DNA from: Stropharia rugosoannulata
Lineage: Eukaryota; Basidiomycota; Agaricomycetes; Agaricales; Strophariaceae
Assembly: GCA_028532985.1 (NCBI GenBank)
Contig: JANCIK010000004.1
Location: forward strand, 2,356,001-2,420,000
Direction of reading: 5' to 3'
DNA: 64,000 nucleotides
Below the pieces are notes generated by a model. The model searched no databases. It was not told where the DNA came from and saw only the letters and a list, made by a program, of their open reading frames with translations. A program made the translations under genes and the position numbers. Shown piece by piece: positions 1-11,171 of this stretch. Every line of letters begins with the position of its first letter. Position 1 is the stretch's first letter.

Positions 1-496
1 TCTTCCATTTGGTCTTTGTAGGCCTGCGTAACGAAAGATTCCTTGTCTTTATATAGGTCGCCTTCTGCTTCACGCTCGCGTTGCATCATCTTTTCTTCAG
101 CTCGGAGGTGGTCCAATTTACGTGTCGCTGCAGATGTGAGCAAACTGTTGATATATTTAGGCTGCAGAAGGAATTAATTCTCCAGAGCTTTGAACATAGT
201 GCAGAATCACTTACTTTGCGTTGGCTGGCATCTGCCTCTTTAGCCGCTTGTTGCTTAGCTTTCGCTTGTTGCATCCGGTCCCATACTTCGTCATATTCGA
301 AAACAGTTGCATCTACTTGTTTCTCGGCTTCCATCCTCTTCCTTATCGCTTTAGAGGACTCGACATTATATGCAACTGGCCCGGAAGGTGTACTCTCGTC
401 TGCATCGTCATCTCCAAGTGAGAAGGTAGAGGTGGGTTTAATAACAGGGGCTGGTTGGGCGGCTTTTAGTTTGTTCAGTGATATTGAGAGCTTCAT
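1..496 (-). CDS. NSRP1/CCDC55-like nuclear speckle splicing regulator (3' end beyond window)
   Basis: Model: complement(join(<1..161,215..496)), with a 53-nt intron from GTAAGT to CTGCAG. The protein starts MKLSISLNKLK, has an acidic stretch (SLGDDDADES), then the family signatures ATVFEYDEVWD and, after the intron, PKYINSLLTSAATRKLDHL followed by a Lys/Glu/Arg-rich helix (EEKMMQREREAEGDLYKDKE). These match the DUF2040 region of NSRP1/CCDC55 proteins, nuclear speckle factors known to influence splice-site choice. The ATG at 494-496 was chosen because the residues upstream of it in the open frame do not look conserved. Only the N-terminal coiled-coil half lies in the window. The gene is divergent from MTR3 with 98 bp between the start codons, so the two probably share a promoter. 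The family call is fairly firm; the function in this fungus is inferred. Confidence 0.8.
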
Positions 497-594
497 GGAT
501 CGAGGATGAGTAGGTCGGAGTTTTAAACGAGGTACCTTATTGAGCAGCGTCTTTCCTGAGATCCCATTTCCCAATTTGTTCAGGCGTCATACTT

Positions 595-1659
595 ATGGCT
601 CAGTACGCGTTTGACCGAAGGAGAATTAATGGCCCAGAGGACAGCTTCTCTCCCATATTTGACTCTGATATCCAGAAAAACGCCGCTCGCAAACCATATG
701 AGCTCAAATCTAGGAAAAACCGGTCGCCTTTAGACATCCGACCCATCTGTTAGTAAATTGATGCCAATTTGACGCCCTTGATATGCCGACCACACCAAAG
801 TTCTGCAGCCAGGACTTATAAGCCAAGCTACAGGTTCTGCATATATTGAAACGGATCGGACGAAGATTGCATGTGCTGTGTACGATTTTTCTATGGACTT
901 CTTGAGTTGCAATTGATTTTCCATGGACAAGATATGGACCACGTCAATCCAAAAACACGATCTTCAACGAGAAAGGTCGATTAAATGTCGAAGTAAAATT
1001 TGCACCGTATTCATGCCGCAAACGACGATCGCCTATGCATGTAAATGTCATACTATACTGCTCTTGAATCCTTTAGCTTATATTTAACCTAGGATGCAGA
1101 GGATAGGTCAATTGCCATGGCCATACATCAGGCATTGATCTCTTCAGTTCGACTAGAAACTTTTCCAAAAGCCACAATCGACATTTTTGTTACGGTTATC
1201 GAAACTGATGGACTGGAAGGTTGCGTAGCCGCTGGATCAATTGCTGCAAGTTCTGCTTTAGCACATGCGGGAATTGAGATTATTGGCCTCGTGGCTTCAT
1301 GTTCAGCAGTGAGTAATTGGATATATTTATCTATACATCTTCTCACATCATCCACTTTGTGCGAAGGCCGTTACCAATGGAGAGGTTTGGCTCGATCCAA
1401 CTGATGAAGAGTCATTGTCTTCCGACGGGACTTTGGTTTTGTCCTGCATGCCTGCATTGGAAAAGGTTACCAGCATCTGGCAAAAAGGTAGGATGTTACC
1501 CACTGAAGTCATTGCGGTGAGTGTTACAATCCTGTCAAGATATATTATTCTGTACATCTGATTCGTTCGAAGTGCATGGAAACTTGCCAAAACCGTTGTA
1601 ACGATATCCATGGTGTCGTAGGGCAAGCATTACTTCAAAGGAACAACAAGGCTTCGTAG
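595..1659 (+). CDS. MTR3: Exosome complex component MTR3 (RNase PH-like ring subunit)
   Basis: Six exons: join(595..748,801..879,932..1040,1093..1308,1367..1516,1573..1659), 264 aa, introns of 52-58 nt. The RNase PH-fold signatures are in order: DIRPIFLQPGLISQATGSAY, TKIACAVYGPRQ, GRLNVEVKFAPYSCRKRR, then the second half VRLETFPKATIDIFV, SSALAHAGIEIIGLVASC and NGEVWLDPTDEE. This order and the HAGIE segment are typical of Mtr3, one of the six RNase PH-like ring subunits of the eukaryotic RNA exosome, which is catalytically inactive and helps thread RNA in nuclear and cytoplasmic 3'-to-5' processing. Exon 1 ends in phase 1 and joins exon 2 to restore the conserved Phe of RPIF. The total length is an exact multiple of three with a TAG stop. 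Rrp41/Rrp46 are less likely by the N-terminal extension. Confidence 0.88.
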
Positions 1660-1859
1660 AATATCATTAATGAAGCGAGATACGTATATGATACATCGAT
1701 TGCTTTTATGTGACCGGATAGCTGGAAATAATGATGATAAGAGGTATGTTACGCCAATCCCTCAGATTCGAAACTTCTGTATGGTATGGAATGCGCAAGT
1801 CGCAGAACTTCCCCCAAGAAGAAGATGTATGTGGATAAATAGTAACCAATGCAGATCAC

Positions 1860-4518
1860 CTAGTCATGGCGTAACTCTATTGTCTCTTCGCCATCTGTAG
1901 CAACAGCCTCCCATCCTTCTTCTGTTCGAGAACGGCCATACAGTTTCTGAGAAACCCATCCGAGCCATCCTTTGATGTTTTTTAAAAACAAGATTAGTAA
2001 CCCATGCATGTCTCTAAGCCGCTTGTGACAACTGAACAACTTACGTGTTGCAAGAGACTGGTTGTCATCCTCTGCAGACTGAGTTATATAGTATACTGGT
2101 ATCCCAACGAGGACAAAACCTGCGAGGGAGAGACAAGGATTAGGGGTAGCCACATCGTATATGAAACGTCTGTCAAGTACCAAGAACGGCAACCGCCTCC
2201 GTGGGTGCTGCAATAATAGGCATACAGAGAAGGAATAATGCCACCTATGCATGCATGATGTTTCATGAGAAGGTAGTCAAAACACAATTAGCAAATGCCG
2301 TACACAACAAAAGGTTAAGGGAGTGATAATCCATGTCTTGTATGGCCTATAATGTGCTAAGCGCTGGATAAGCCTTGTTATTTTTTTTTTTCAACTTACC
2401 TTTCCAGCAAAGGCTCTTTGACGCGTAGTATAACCAGTCCTAAAACCTGAAGAATGAATAACAGGGTAATTTGCAGCTACTGCCCATTTGTGTGCAGCGC
2501 GGACACAAACTCACTGTGAGGAAATAGAATGCCCATGAAGCCACTACTGAAAAATTGATCAGGGACCTGAAGCCGCCACCGACCATGATAAATGACACAG
2601 TAATTGCAGCTTGCAATAATGCTGCATTTACGGGTGTACGCCGGCCAGCATGTAGCTTTCCGAATATGGCGGGTAGATATCTTTCACGACCAGCAGCATA
2701 TACGAGTCGAGATGAAGTAAAAAATGACCCTGAGATACTTGTTAGAACAACGAAATACGTAGATGCTCCGGAACGTATGCTATATACCATTCAAAGCCCC
2801 GAAGCATGAAAATGCAACCAGAAATGCAAATAGAGTGCCGCCCATGGGTCCGAACAAAGCGCGTCCAAAGTCCATAGCAACGGTATTACTCAACCCTACA
2901 AGGTTCTGCATATAATTCAACGACTACGACGAATGATGGGAATTGATATCATACGCACCTTGTCCAAAACAACAAAATATGATATGTTTGCTAACAAGAA
3001 CAGGAGCTATGTTTCTTTTGAGTTGTTCGTTAATTTGTTATGTAAAGTTACGCACGGTAACGACGATCATGCTGGAATGAATAGCTCGGGGAATATTTTT
3101 TTCTGGCCGGTTCATTTCTCCTCCAACATAATTTGCTTGACTCCATCCGTCGAATGCCCAAAGGCCGGAGTACAGCGCTAACGAATAGGATGATGGGCTG
3201 GTGCTTGAGTCAGCGAATAGCGGTTGCCTGAACGAACTCGAAGCCTTTCCACGAGCAAGCTGGACTATGCCTAACACTGTCACAAGAACCTTGCACAACA
3301 CTAATTAGCATGGACTAGAAATGATGGCGTTTTCAACTTACAAGAGATAGAACCTGTATAATATCACAATATGTTAAATGTCAATAGCCCTATGTCAGGC
3401 AGTAAAGCTATAACGAACCTTGACAGTCGTAAAGACTACAGCCACTCGCGTGCCCAGTTTCTGTGCAGCTACACATAGGATTGTGACTACCACAACAGCA
3501 CAAACAGCAGTTAATTTGATGGCCCACTGTGGAATGTCGTCCGGTGATACTTCTTGCCGTGTGCTGTGGAAAAACATACGATTGAGGTACTCTGCAAAAA
3601 TCAGACTAATCACGGCATTTGACCCTGAACGTAGTGTTTAAGTTTACTTGACCGTCTCCACTCACGAGAAGAATATGCGTACCAGGTATTAAAGCAATAA
3701 TTGATGTCCATGCGAACAAATATGAAACTAACGGTCCATATGCGTACGATAGATAGGCTTGCGCGCCTCCATTTTGTGGTATTGCAGAGCCTAATTCTGC
3801 AAAGCTACTCGCTCCAGTCCATGCGAGTATACCAGCTGCAAGCCACACAACTAAACTGGCGCCGACGCTATGTGTATTTGCAACTACAACCCCAGGGGAG
3901 GAACTGCATTGGTTGAGACAAAGTAAAAATATCCTCTGACAAGGCACTCACAATATACCAGAACCAATCTTACGGAAAGATTCAGCATGGCATCAAATAA
4001 CGATGACGATGATCAATCACCTGGAGGCCCACTATTAAGGCAATCCCTGTTTTCATGCGTCAGGACGCCAGTAATCTAGAAAGATGTCGGTGCTCACCAT
4101 TTACAAGGTTTATGTTCTTTTCAGAACCCTCCCCATGAAAGTTGCCTGGATCGGTGACGCTGGCACTTAAGGGTAACTGGTGGTTGGAATAGTGCAGTGT
4201 TAATCCCTGTGACCTTCGACACGTTTCTCTAAATCTAATAACTCTTACTAGGTCGCGTTGAAATTCAAATCCTGACAGCGAGTAAGACCTGACCCTATTG
4301 AGCACCGTAAGAGATTGAGCTCGGCAAGGAATAATCAGTTCTTGAGCAGCGCACCGAGAATGTGACTGTGCATTGGTAGTAGAAGGTCCCTCCGAAAGTT
4401 CAAGTGCGCGTAGAGAGCCATCCGAGTCATTAGAGTGGAGTGAAAGAGGCGGCGAGGCGGGTTCTACTGTCGAGTTTTTGAGGACAACATACTCGTCTCG
4501 AGCATTGGTATGCGGCAT
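1860..4518 (-). CDS. Methionine-permease-type amino acid transporter (APC/LAT family)
   Basis: Model of 15 exons, 618 aa: complement(join(1860..1969,2045..2119,2181..2244,2304..2346,2400..2446,2515..2729,2788..2905,2959..3006,3056..3289,3342..3353,3419..3624,3683..3903,3952..3968,4021..4046,4098..4518)). About 12 hydrophobic segments are visible. Family motifs include IALIVGLQIGSGIFSSPGVV (first transmembrane helix of APC transporters), GASSFAELGSAIPQNGG, GLWAFDGWSQANYVGGEM, and FFTSSRLVYAAGRERYLPA. These match fungal LAT transporters of the Mup1/Mup3 methionine permease group at the plasma membrane; substrate is inferred. Exons of 12, 17 and 26 nt are required to keep the motifs intact. The first 140 residues are hydrophilic and Ser/Pro-rich; an unseen intron of 3n length there is possible. 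An in-frame ATG at 4576-4578 is an alternative start. Confidence 0.85.
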
Positions 4519-4830
4519 GGAACTCGTACACGGCACAAGTGTTTTGGTCAATAACATAACGGAGCATGATTTCATCAAGGCTATTACTTAATATCTGACT
4601 TATGTAAGAAACTCTTCGTAGCTATGTAGTGTAACACTTAGATTGATAAGACTGATTACCTGTTTGTCTCTATGGAATTGTGAATTGCTTTATAAAGCGG
4701 TTCCAGTGGTCATATCTGTCCCTCAGCTGTTCATCCTCATCTTCCACCTTGCAGCTGCGATACGATAAGTCTGCTCTGACAAGTGCATATACTGCCTGCA
4801 TATCTACCATTCTATCAAGTAGTACACATC
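4519..4830. promoter_or_regulatory. Divergent promoter region between the permease and ATX1
   Basis: This 312-bp non-coding interval lies between two start codons on opposite strands. It is AT-rich with C/T-rich stretches close to the ATX1 start, as is common before fungal starts. I see no clear TATA box or known operator. Confidence 0.4.
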
Positions 4831-5280
4831 ATGGTAAGTGTTTTTGAAGCTCGCTCTCTATGACGTCCCACTGACTTGGCACGATAGTCCTCGGAACATA
4901 CCTACAAGTTCGACGTCAAAGTAAGAAAAGCCTCTCAATTACGAATCTTCTATCAGCTCCTTACAATTTACTCGCTCAGATGACGTGCGGTGGATGCTCT
5001 GGAGCCATCACTCGTGTCTTGGAGAAAGCGAAGGCGGACGGTAAGCGGTCTCCCATCTCGTAAGACTTTCCTCGATAAGTTTATCTATTGTGATAGGCGT
5101 CAGTTCGTACGACGTTAGCCTCGAAAAGCAAGAAGTGCTGGTTACGGGTACCATCCCGTACGACGATATCTTAGCCAAGATTAAGAAGACCGGTAAGGAG
5201 GTATGTATCCGCCTTAAGTATGTATTGCTGCGTCTCTTTAAGCCATCACACAGGTCAGGTCTGGGACAACTTTGGTCTGA
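4831..5280 (+). CDS. ATX1: Copper metallochaperone ATX1
   Basis: Five exons: join(4831..4833,4888..4920,4980..5040,5097..5200,5254..5280), 75 aa. The small HMA-domain protein reads MSSEHTYKFDVK, then MTCGGCSGAITRVLEK, with the Cu(I)-binding MxCxxC motif at the domain start, then VSSYDVSLEKQEVLVTGT and YDDILAKIKKTGKEV. The Lys-rich last helix (KIKKTGK) is the Atx1 feature that docks on the P-type ATPase Ccc2. Atx1 carries cytosolic copper to the Golgi pump that loads multicopper enzymes such as Fet3 and laccases. Exon 1 contributes only the start codon, with the splice donor directly after ATG. All splice phases close and the stop is TGA. Identification is firm. Confidence 0.92.
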
Positions 5281-5633
5281 GGTTATTATCATTCTTAATC
5301 GCGCTGGGGATTTTAAATTGTAAAGGTGGATTTCGGATTTTTATGTATGGACCCTATTGGAATAGAACTTATGGAAGAACCTTTACCTTTTACAAAATCT
5401 TAGTACAAAGCTCCAACCACCAGTTTCGGCAGACCAGTAAGTACATAAGGTACGACCAATTACTAACCCAATAATAGCAGGCACATGTCAGGTACCAAGT
5501 CGACTGACTCTTTATGAGAAGATAAAAAATAGGTACAAGTTACAGGAACGTAGGTGTAATGGTATTGAATAGATAGAACGTCGCATGAAAAAGAAAACAG
5601 ACAATAGAATACAAACGAGTTTATGAAATATGC
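5281..5633. other. Intergenic, convergent 3' ends of ATX1 and SNW1/PRP45
   Basis: This 353-bp interval between two convergent genes presumably holds both 3' untranslated regions. I see no ORF with family signal and no repeat. Confidence 0.4.
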
Positions 5634-7634
5634 TTACTCCCGTTCTGAAGCCTTCTCAAGTTGTTGACGCTTCCGTGACCCGCCACTGCAACCAGAAACC
5701 AAATTAGTTGGCTGATATTCAATCAACGAGATGTTACTCACGCCCCAGTATCCAGACCTCGCTTTTTACCAGTCTTCGCTTCATCCAAGAACTGGTTCAA
5801 CCCAAAAACATCACCAGTATCCTTCTCGAATTGAACCGGGCCCTCCCTGACCTCCTGGTCGTTCGCCCCCTCAAATCCAACGCGTGCTTGGCCAAGGCTG
5901 AAGCGATCATTATCAAGAGCTTTGCCAATACCTTCTTCGGTTCCACCACCGAAGGAGTCTTCGTTGCCCTCGCTGATGTTTCCCCTTGCTTTGTAGATGG
6001 CAGCAGCCGCCGTGGATCCGTGGAAGAGAGGGCGATCGTAAAGGTTATAAGCATCGTCGTCAGCGAAATTGCCAGACAATGACTCCTGGTTGAATAGTCG
6101 GGAGTCGAGCATAGACTCTTTCGACATTGTGGGCTTTGCAAGTCCAAGCGCAACCTTCTCGGAGATGTCTCTGTTCTGCTGGCGAGCCAACATTTTCGCC
6201 CGTTGTTCTTGACCCATGTTATTCATGCGCATTTCACGTTCACGTTCCCTCCTCTTCTCTTGTCTCATGGCATCCCGCACTTTGCGTGCTTCCTCATCTT
6301 CAGCGCTATCAACTGAGGCATCTGAATCGGCATCGCTCTCGCTATCACTTCCATAAGCTGCCAATGACGACTTCATAGCAGCTTGGCTCTGCGCCGTTGG
6401 CTTCGGCGCGATACCACCACGTTCCTCCCGGGCACGTTGGGCCAAGAGACGAAGGTTCTCTTCTTTCTCCTCTTTCTCCTTCTGTGCGAGCTTCTGTTGC
6501 ATTAATGACCGTTGGCGAACTTCTTCTCGGGCATGTCGATCAGCCACGAAGAGGGCCTCTGAGAATTTAGCGAAATTGTCATTGATATGTATCTAGAGAT
6601 AGTGGGTCAGAGAAAATGAGCTTTGACAGTAAGTTGAGATGCCCACATCTTGGAGTCCTCGTCCATCAGCGGCGAGACGTTTGTCTAACGGGATGGTGAA
6701 ACCCTTGTTATTCTTCCAATTCGATATACAAGGTGGGATCATCCACTCCTTTTGCTCAGCTGCTGTCGCCTTACGAGGAGGACTTCTGAGAACAGGTGGG
6801 GGAGGACTAGGAGGCCCTCTTGGAATTTTTTTGTGTTTGAACCTCGGAGGTTCCAGAGGGTCTTCCACGACCTCTGACATCTTGATGATACGCTGCTTCA
6901 ATGCGCCCTCACCACCTTGTTGGCCAGGCGTATAGCGAATGAACGAGCTTTTCCCTTGGCTATCGGGGACGTTTTTGGGTTGAGCAGCTTTGATCTTGCC
7001 ATTGACAAGTTTTTCGAGAGCGGCCCGTGTTTTGTCAGCAGTGGCTTGAACCTCATCTTCTGATGGCCTTTCCATTATCTTCTGGGTATCATCCAAGTCT
7101 TTCCGATGTGCAAGGGGAACCAAGTCCTTGAATTGTGATTGAATGATCTTGCCCTCGCGCTGTCCCTGTCGCGCAATAGCATCATAGCGAACATTGCCTT
7201 CGCTATCTACTTGAAGAGCAAGGGTGTTCCCGGACGAAGCCTATAAGTTGTGAGTCGCATAAGCATTGGAAGGAGTAGAAATACAAACCTGTTTCTTGCC
7301 CATTCCAAGCGGATACTGTGCGATATGGCATTCAGGGTATGAGCCACCATCACCTAATCAAAGGTGAATAAACAGCTTTTGGCGATTATATTAACAAATA
7401 TACCAAAGTCCTCTAATGTGGTGGGCTTCCATCCAACCCTTTGTCCATATGGCGGTACAACAGAACGAGTAATGAGGGCGGTCGATGAGGTAATTAGAGT
7501 AGGTTGTTGTTCTTCATCATCGGACACAGACGAAGAATGAAAGGGCTGAGGAAGTAGACTGTTGAACAAATCCTCGTGTTATTCATCACATAAAAAATAG
7601 AGTAAATTCATACTTACGAAGCTAAAGCAGCCAT
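5634..7634 (-). CDS. SNW/SKIP-domain pre-mRNA processing protein (Prp45/SNW1)
   Basis: Six exons: complement(join(5634..5685,5742..6592,6647..7240,7289..7353,7404..7558,7618..7634)), 577 aa. The hallmark SNWKNNKGFTIPLDKR occurs in the SKIP/SNW domain, preceded by IPPCI and followed by DINDNFAKF-like sequence and ADRHAREEVRQRS. The N-terminus carries the conserved PPYGQRVGWKP and FGDGGSYPECHIAQYPLGMG. The C-terminal third is Arg/Glu/Lys-rich (REREREMRMNNMG) with an acidic Ser-Asp stretch. SNW1/Prp45 is a component of the activated spliceosome (Prp19-associated) and a transcription coregulator in animals. Exon 1 codes for only MAALA plus two bases. The adjacent NSRP1-like gene is also a splicing factor, but no functional linkage is implied. 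Confidence 0.92.
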
Positions 7635-8354
7635 GACAGTGAAGTTGCGGTGAAGAATTAGCAGAATAGTAGCGGCAGCACCGAACGTCTTGCCAAACAA
7701 GCTGATTCATGTGTATACTGGTGTTTGGTTTTAACGCCTTCGCTTCTTCTTATTTTTGGCTTGATTTTGGCTACTACTTACTTGAAGATATCATTCAATC
7801 TCCGAAGAACTTATGACAAAGGAGACTATTTAGCTCGATTCAGGCCTTAGGTTGAACTCTCTAGATATCTGTTTGCAGGCCGGGGAGTCAAAAAGAGCAA
7901 GAAAGCTACATATGAAAGGCATAAAAATTGCATGGAAGAAAGACATGAGTCGCTGAATGGTTAAAATCAAATATTGACGCCTTCGGGCAACCTTTGGGGA
8001 CTCTCATAATCATTCAAAGTTTCAAAAATTCAACCCAAATATGCGAGACAGGCACACTTATTCCAACATGAATCGGTACATCTCAAGATACAGAATCAAC
8101 GGCGACTTGCTTGGGTTTGTGTAAAGCTATGTACATGTAGAGATGAATATGTATGTTACATACCAATAGAAAATATTTGTTCCATCCAAGTCCCATCTTC
8201 TGTCCATTTTCTGTGACAAGTCCAATTACCTTCATGACCTTCAAACGTTTTTTTGCACGATTCGCACCGAAAGCTTGTATTCGCGGGGTAAAGTGTAAAA
8301 AATTTCCGTCGCAAAACGCAAGAAAGAAAAGGATCCGAAGTCTTTCTTGCCTTA
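7635..8354. other. Intergenic, no gene recognised
   Basis: This 720-bp interval lies upstream of SNW1/PRP45 and downstream of the 5-phosphatase gene. Short open frames are present on both strands but overlap each other and show no family signature or coherent splice structure. It likely holds the SNW promoter and a 3' UTR. Confidence 0.4.
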
Positions 8355-9890
8355 TCAAACTGTAGCGGTGGATTCGTAGCCAAATGGTTTAATTTGCCAC
8401 CATGTCCAAGCACCTAGACCGAGGAAAAAGTTGAAAATGCCAACGATACCCGACCCAGCACCGAGCAGGGTGAATAACCACCAAATGATCCCGACTATGC
8501 GATCGAGACACCGCCCTGTATATTTTTTCAAGTCTGCAAACCGGTCCGGTTTGGGGTTATATGATGACGGAATTTTAATGAGTGGCACGCTGGAAGGCGC
8601 ATTGACAGGACGAGGAGGGAGAAGCAGCAGAGAAACAATGGGTTTCTAGAAGTAAACCGAATTCAGTGGTAGATAAAATTATATGATTTGCGTTCAGTGC
8701 TTACATGGTCTGATGCTGTATACGAGGGAATGCTCGTGTATAACAAGTTGGTAATACTAGACTTCTCAGGTGAGTCTGTATAGGTTGCATATAGAATGCG
8801 ATCCGTCCATGAGGGTGTACGCCTTATACTGCAGAGGCTTCTATGAGACCAAGACTTTAATATGACAACGAAAGAAACAATCATGCACCTATATTTATCC
8901 ACTTCCCCAGGTTTGTACTTGTAGCTGCATTTAAATTTCCAGAAATCTCCTTCATGTAGGCCCACAAATACCGTGCCTTTACGCTTTTCTATTGTCAGTT
9001 GATCGAAGTCTTTAATTTCTTTCCTATCTTCTTCCTTATCCAACGCTCGCGAGAAGTCGTCCGTGAATCTTTGCTGGTACAAAGGGTGATCTTTGGGTAC
9101 ATCAAGGCGGAAATTGAAATCGCCAAGAAGAAACAGATGACTAGTCTGGTACAGGGTACTTGGTGTCCCGTCGTCTTGGGATATAGGAGAGAAGAGTAAC
9201 CTTTCGACAATATGACGATAATCCGCCAAACGATGTTGTAATTTATGGTCGAACGGAGTCAGATGGCAATTGACGAAGCTTAGGTTGCATGAGTGAATCA
9301 ATGTCCCGAGGAGTCGACAAAAAATTGGCGTACGTGTATGTTTCGCCTGCAGTATCCTTGGCGCTGGCCTTGACATGGAACCGGACACCCACGGCACCTT
9401 TATTGCCCATGTATGCTGGCCCACAGCCCGTCCATGCGGTTTCCACATCACACGTTCGACGAGCAATACCTGCATCGCGTCCATAAACCAATAGCGCGAT
9501 TCCTACATTCACCACTTTCGCTATAAGAGAGTATGACTCTTTTGTAGGGGTATGTGCCTCGATTTGTGACAAAATTAGGGCATCCCTGTTGTCTAATACA
9601 GACCTGGACCGACCAGACACTGTAGATGTGTATAATATTAGCCACAGTTTAACTCGTTAAGGTATTTTAACATTAAACATACGGCCTAGGTGAAGCGGAA
9701 GGAGTTCCTGGAATCCAACAACTACAACATCTGGTGCCCGTTGTTGATGGGATAGAAAACTTGAAACTTGAAATGTAGGTGCCAGCCAATCCACCAAGTC
9801 TTGAGGAAGACCGAAGATGCCTTGCAGGTTGGTATTGTACGATGCAATTTGTACCAGTATTCGATCCTGGTCGGCCGTCGGGTCTGACAT
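8355..9890 (-). CDS. Inositol polyphosphate 5-phosphatase with C-terminal membrane anchor (INP54-like)
   Basis: Five exons: complement(join(8355..8645,8705..8828,8889..9278,9334..9619,9683..9890)), 432 aa. The catalytic domain covers nearly the whole protein: SYNTNLQG, VVVVGFQELLPLHLG, GPAYMGNKGAVGVRF, FVNCHLTPFDHK, LFLLGDFNFRLD, RTPSWTDRILYATY and ASDHKPIV, all motifs of Mg-dependent inositol 5-phosphatases. The last ~50 residues contain hydrophobic segments (IVGIIWWLFTLLG; FFLGLGAWTWW) close to the C-terminus. Yeast Inp54, a PI(4,5)P2 5-phosphatase, is anchored in the ER membrane by such a tail, so this is its likely counterpart. There is no Sac1 domain, which argues against synaptojanin types. 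The acceptor of exon 4 could shift by 12 nt without changing frame. Confidence 0.88.
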
Positions 9891-10075
9891 GATCTGTTAG
9901 TTACAAGCTATGCGGGCTTTGTGCGGCCTCCTACTGAAGTTGGTGGGACGAGGAAGATAAACGTCATTAACTGCACGTGGTCTACGCGTCAACTTGGGCA
10001 TCACTTCAGTCTAATTATATTATCAAGGGTTGTAAGTCGACAACCAGAGCTTCTACAGACTTCTATTATTACACT

Positions 10076-10929
10076 TTATTTTTTGGAACCAGGAGGCCCT
10101 TGGGAAATGTTAAGATCCCTAAGACGACCAGTCTTCAAGTCATAGACCCAACCATGGATCCATACATTTGACCCCGGCTTGGCCCAAGAATCTGAGATGG
10201 TTTGTGTCTTAGCAAGGTTTGCAACCTGCACTTTAACGTTCTCCTCTACGACCAAAGGAAGGGCGTCGGCGTGCGGGATAGAAGACAGCTGCAGAGAGGC
10301 GGCGGTCCTGGTGAGCGGTTCCAACCAGCGGTTGAGCGACGATTCAGCGGGCAGAGAGGGAACAGTGGCAATAGGCCCGTCAAGGTTGAGGCTCGGCGAT
10401 TGAGCGGCTCCAAGAGCGGCAGCGGCTCCTCCACATTCTGTATGACCAACGATAATCACTGCATGCCGGGTGGCAAAGAAATAGAAATCGGTTGGGATGA
10501 TAATCGCCAATGAAAAGGAAGAGAAAAAGCACCGTGTTGAACGCCGAGATAATCAACGGCGTATCTAAGCACTGACAGGACGTTAAGATCGTCCAGGTGG
10601 AGTTGACTGGGATAGAAAGTATGGATTCAAGTTAGAACGGGCAATAATATGCCATGACCCACTTGGCAATGTTTCTGTGCACAAAAATCTCTCCAGGGCG
10701 AGCTGCCGTAATGACTGAGTCGGGCACCCGGGAATCAGCGCACCCTATCCATAGAGTCTGGAAATGGTCGATGGTTAGCGTAAGAGCGACGCTAGATTGG
10801 ACCGCTTACATGGGGTTTCTGACCCTTGGCGGATTCTTCAAAAAAGGTGGGATGCTCCTTTAGCACATCCTGAGCCCATTGGGCATTGGATGCTAGCATA
10901 TGCTGGATGGGGTCTGATGAGTGGGCCAT
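10076..10929 (-). CDS. Beta-class carbonic anhydrase
   Basis: Four exons: complement(join(10076..10458,10533..10606,10663..10757,10810..10929)), 223 aa. Zinc ligands are visible in [13 protein letters not shown] (Cys, with the Asp-Arg dyad) and [15 protein letters not shown] (His and Cys). FVHRNIANQ and [13 protein letters not shown] are further family motifs. Beta-CAs interconvert CO2 and bicarbonate; in fungi they support carboxylation reactions and CO2 sensing. There is no presequence, so it is probably cytosolic. The start [18 protein letters not shown] was preferred to an internal Met because related enzymes begin about ten residues before this block. It ends GPPGSKK. Confidence 0.92.
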
Positions 10930-11171
10930 TGGGGATAAGAGTAAGAGGGTGGGCCCCCGTAAATTTCCTGTCTACTACTTATACAGTGTCGCGGCAGCTC
11001 GGGCCGCAGTAAGATCATTATTCCCCGAGCTTCGAAGAAGATTACGACCGGTAATGATGTTTTTGCGTATCTCGTATGGCATAAACATGTATCACAAAGC
11101 AGACTCCTCAAACACGGTCCACAGAAGTACATATTCCACCCGCAAACCTCCGCGCCCCAGCCAACTCATGC

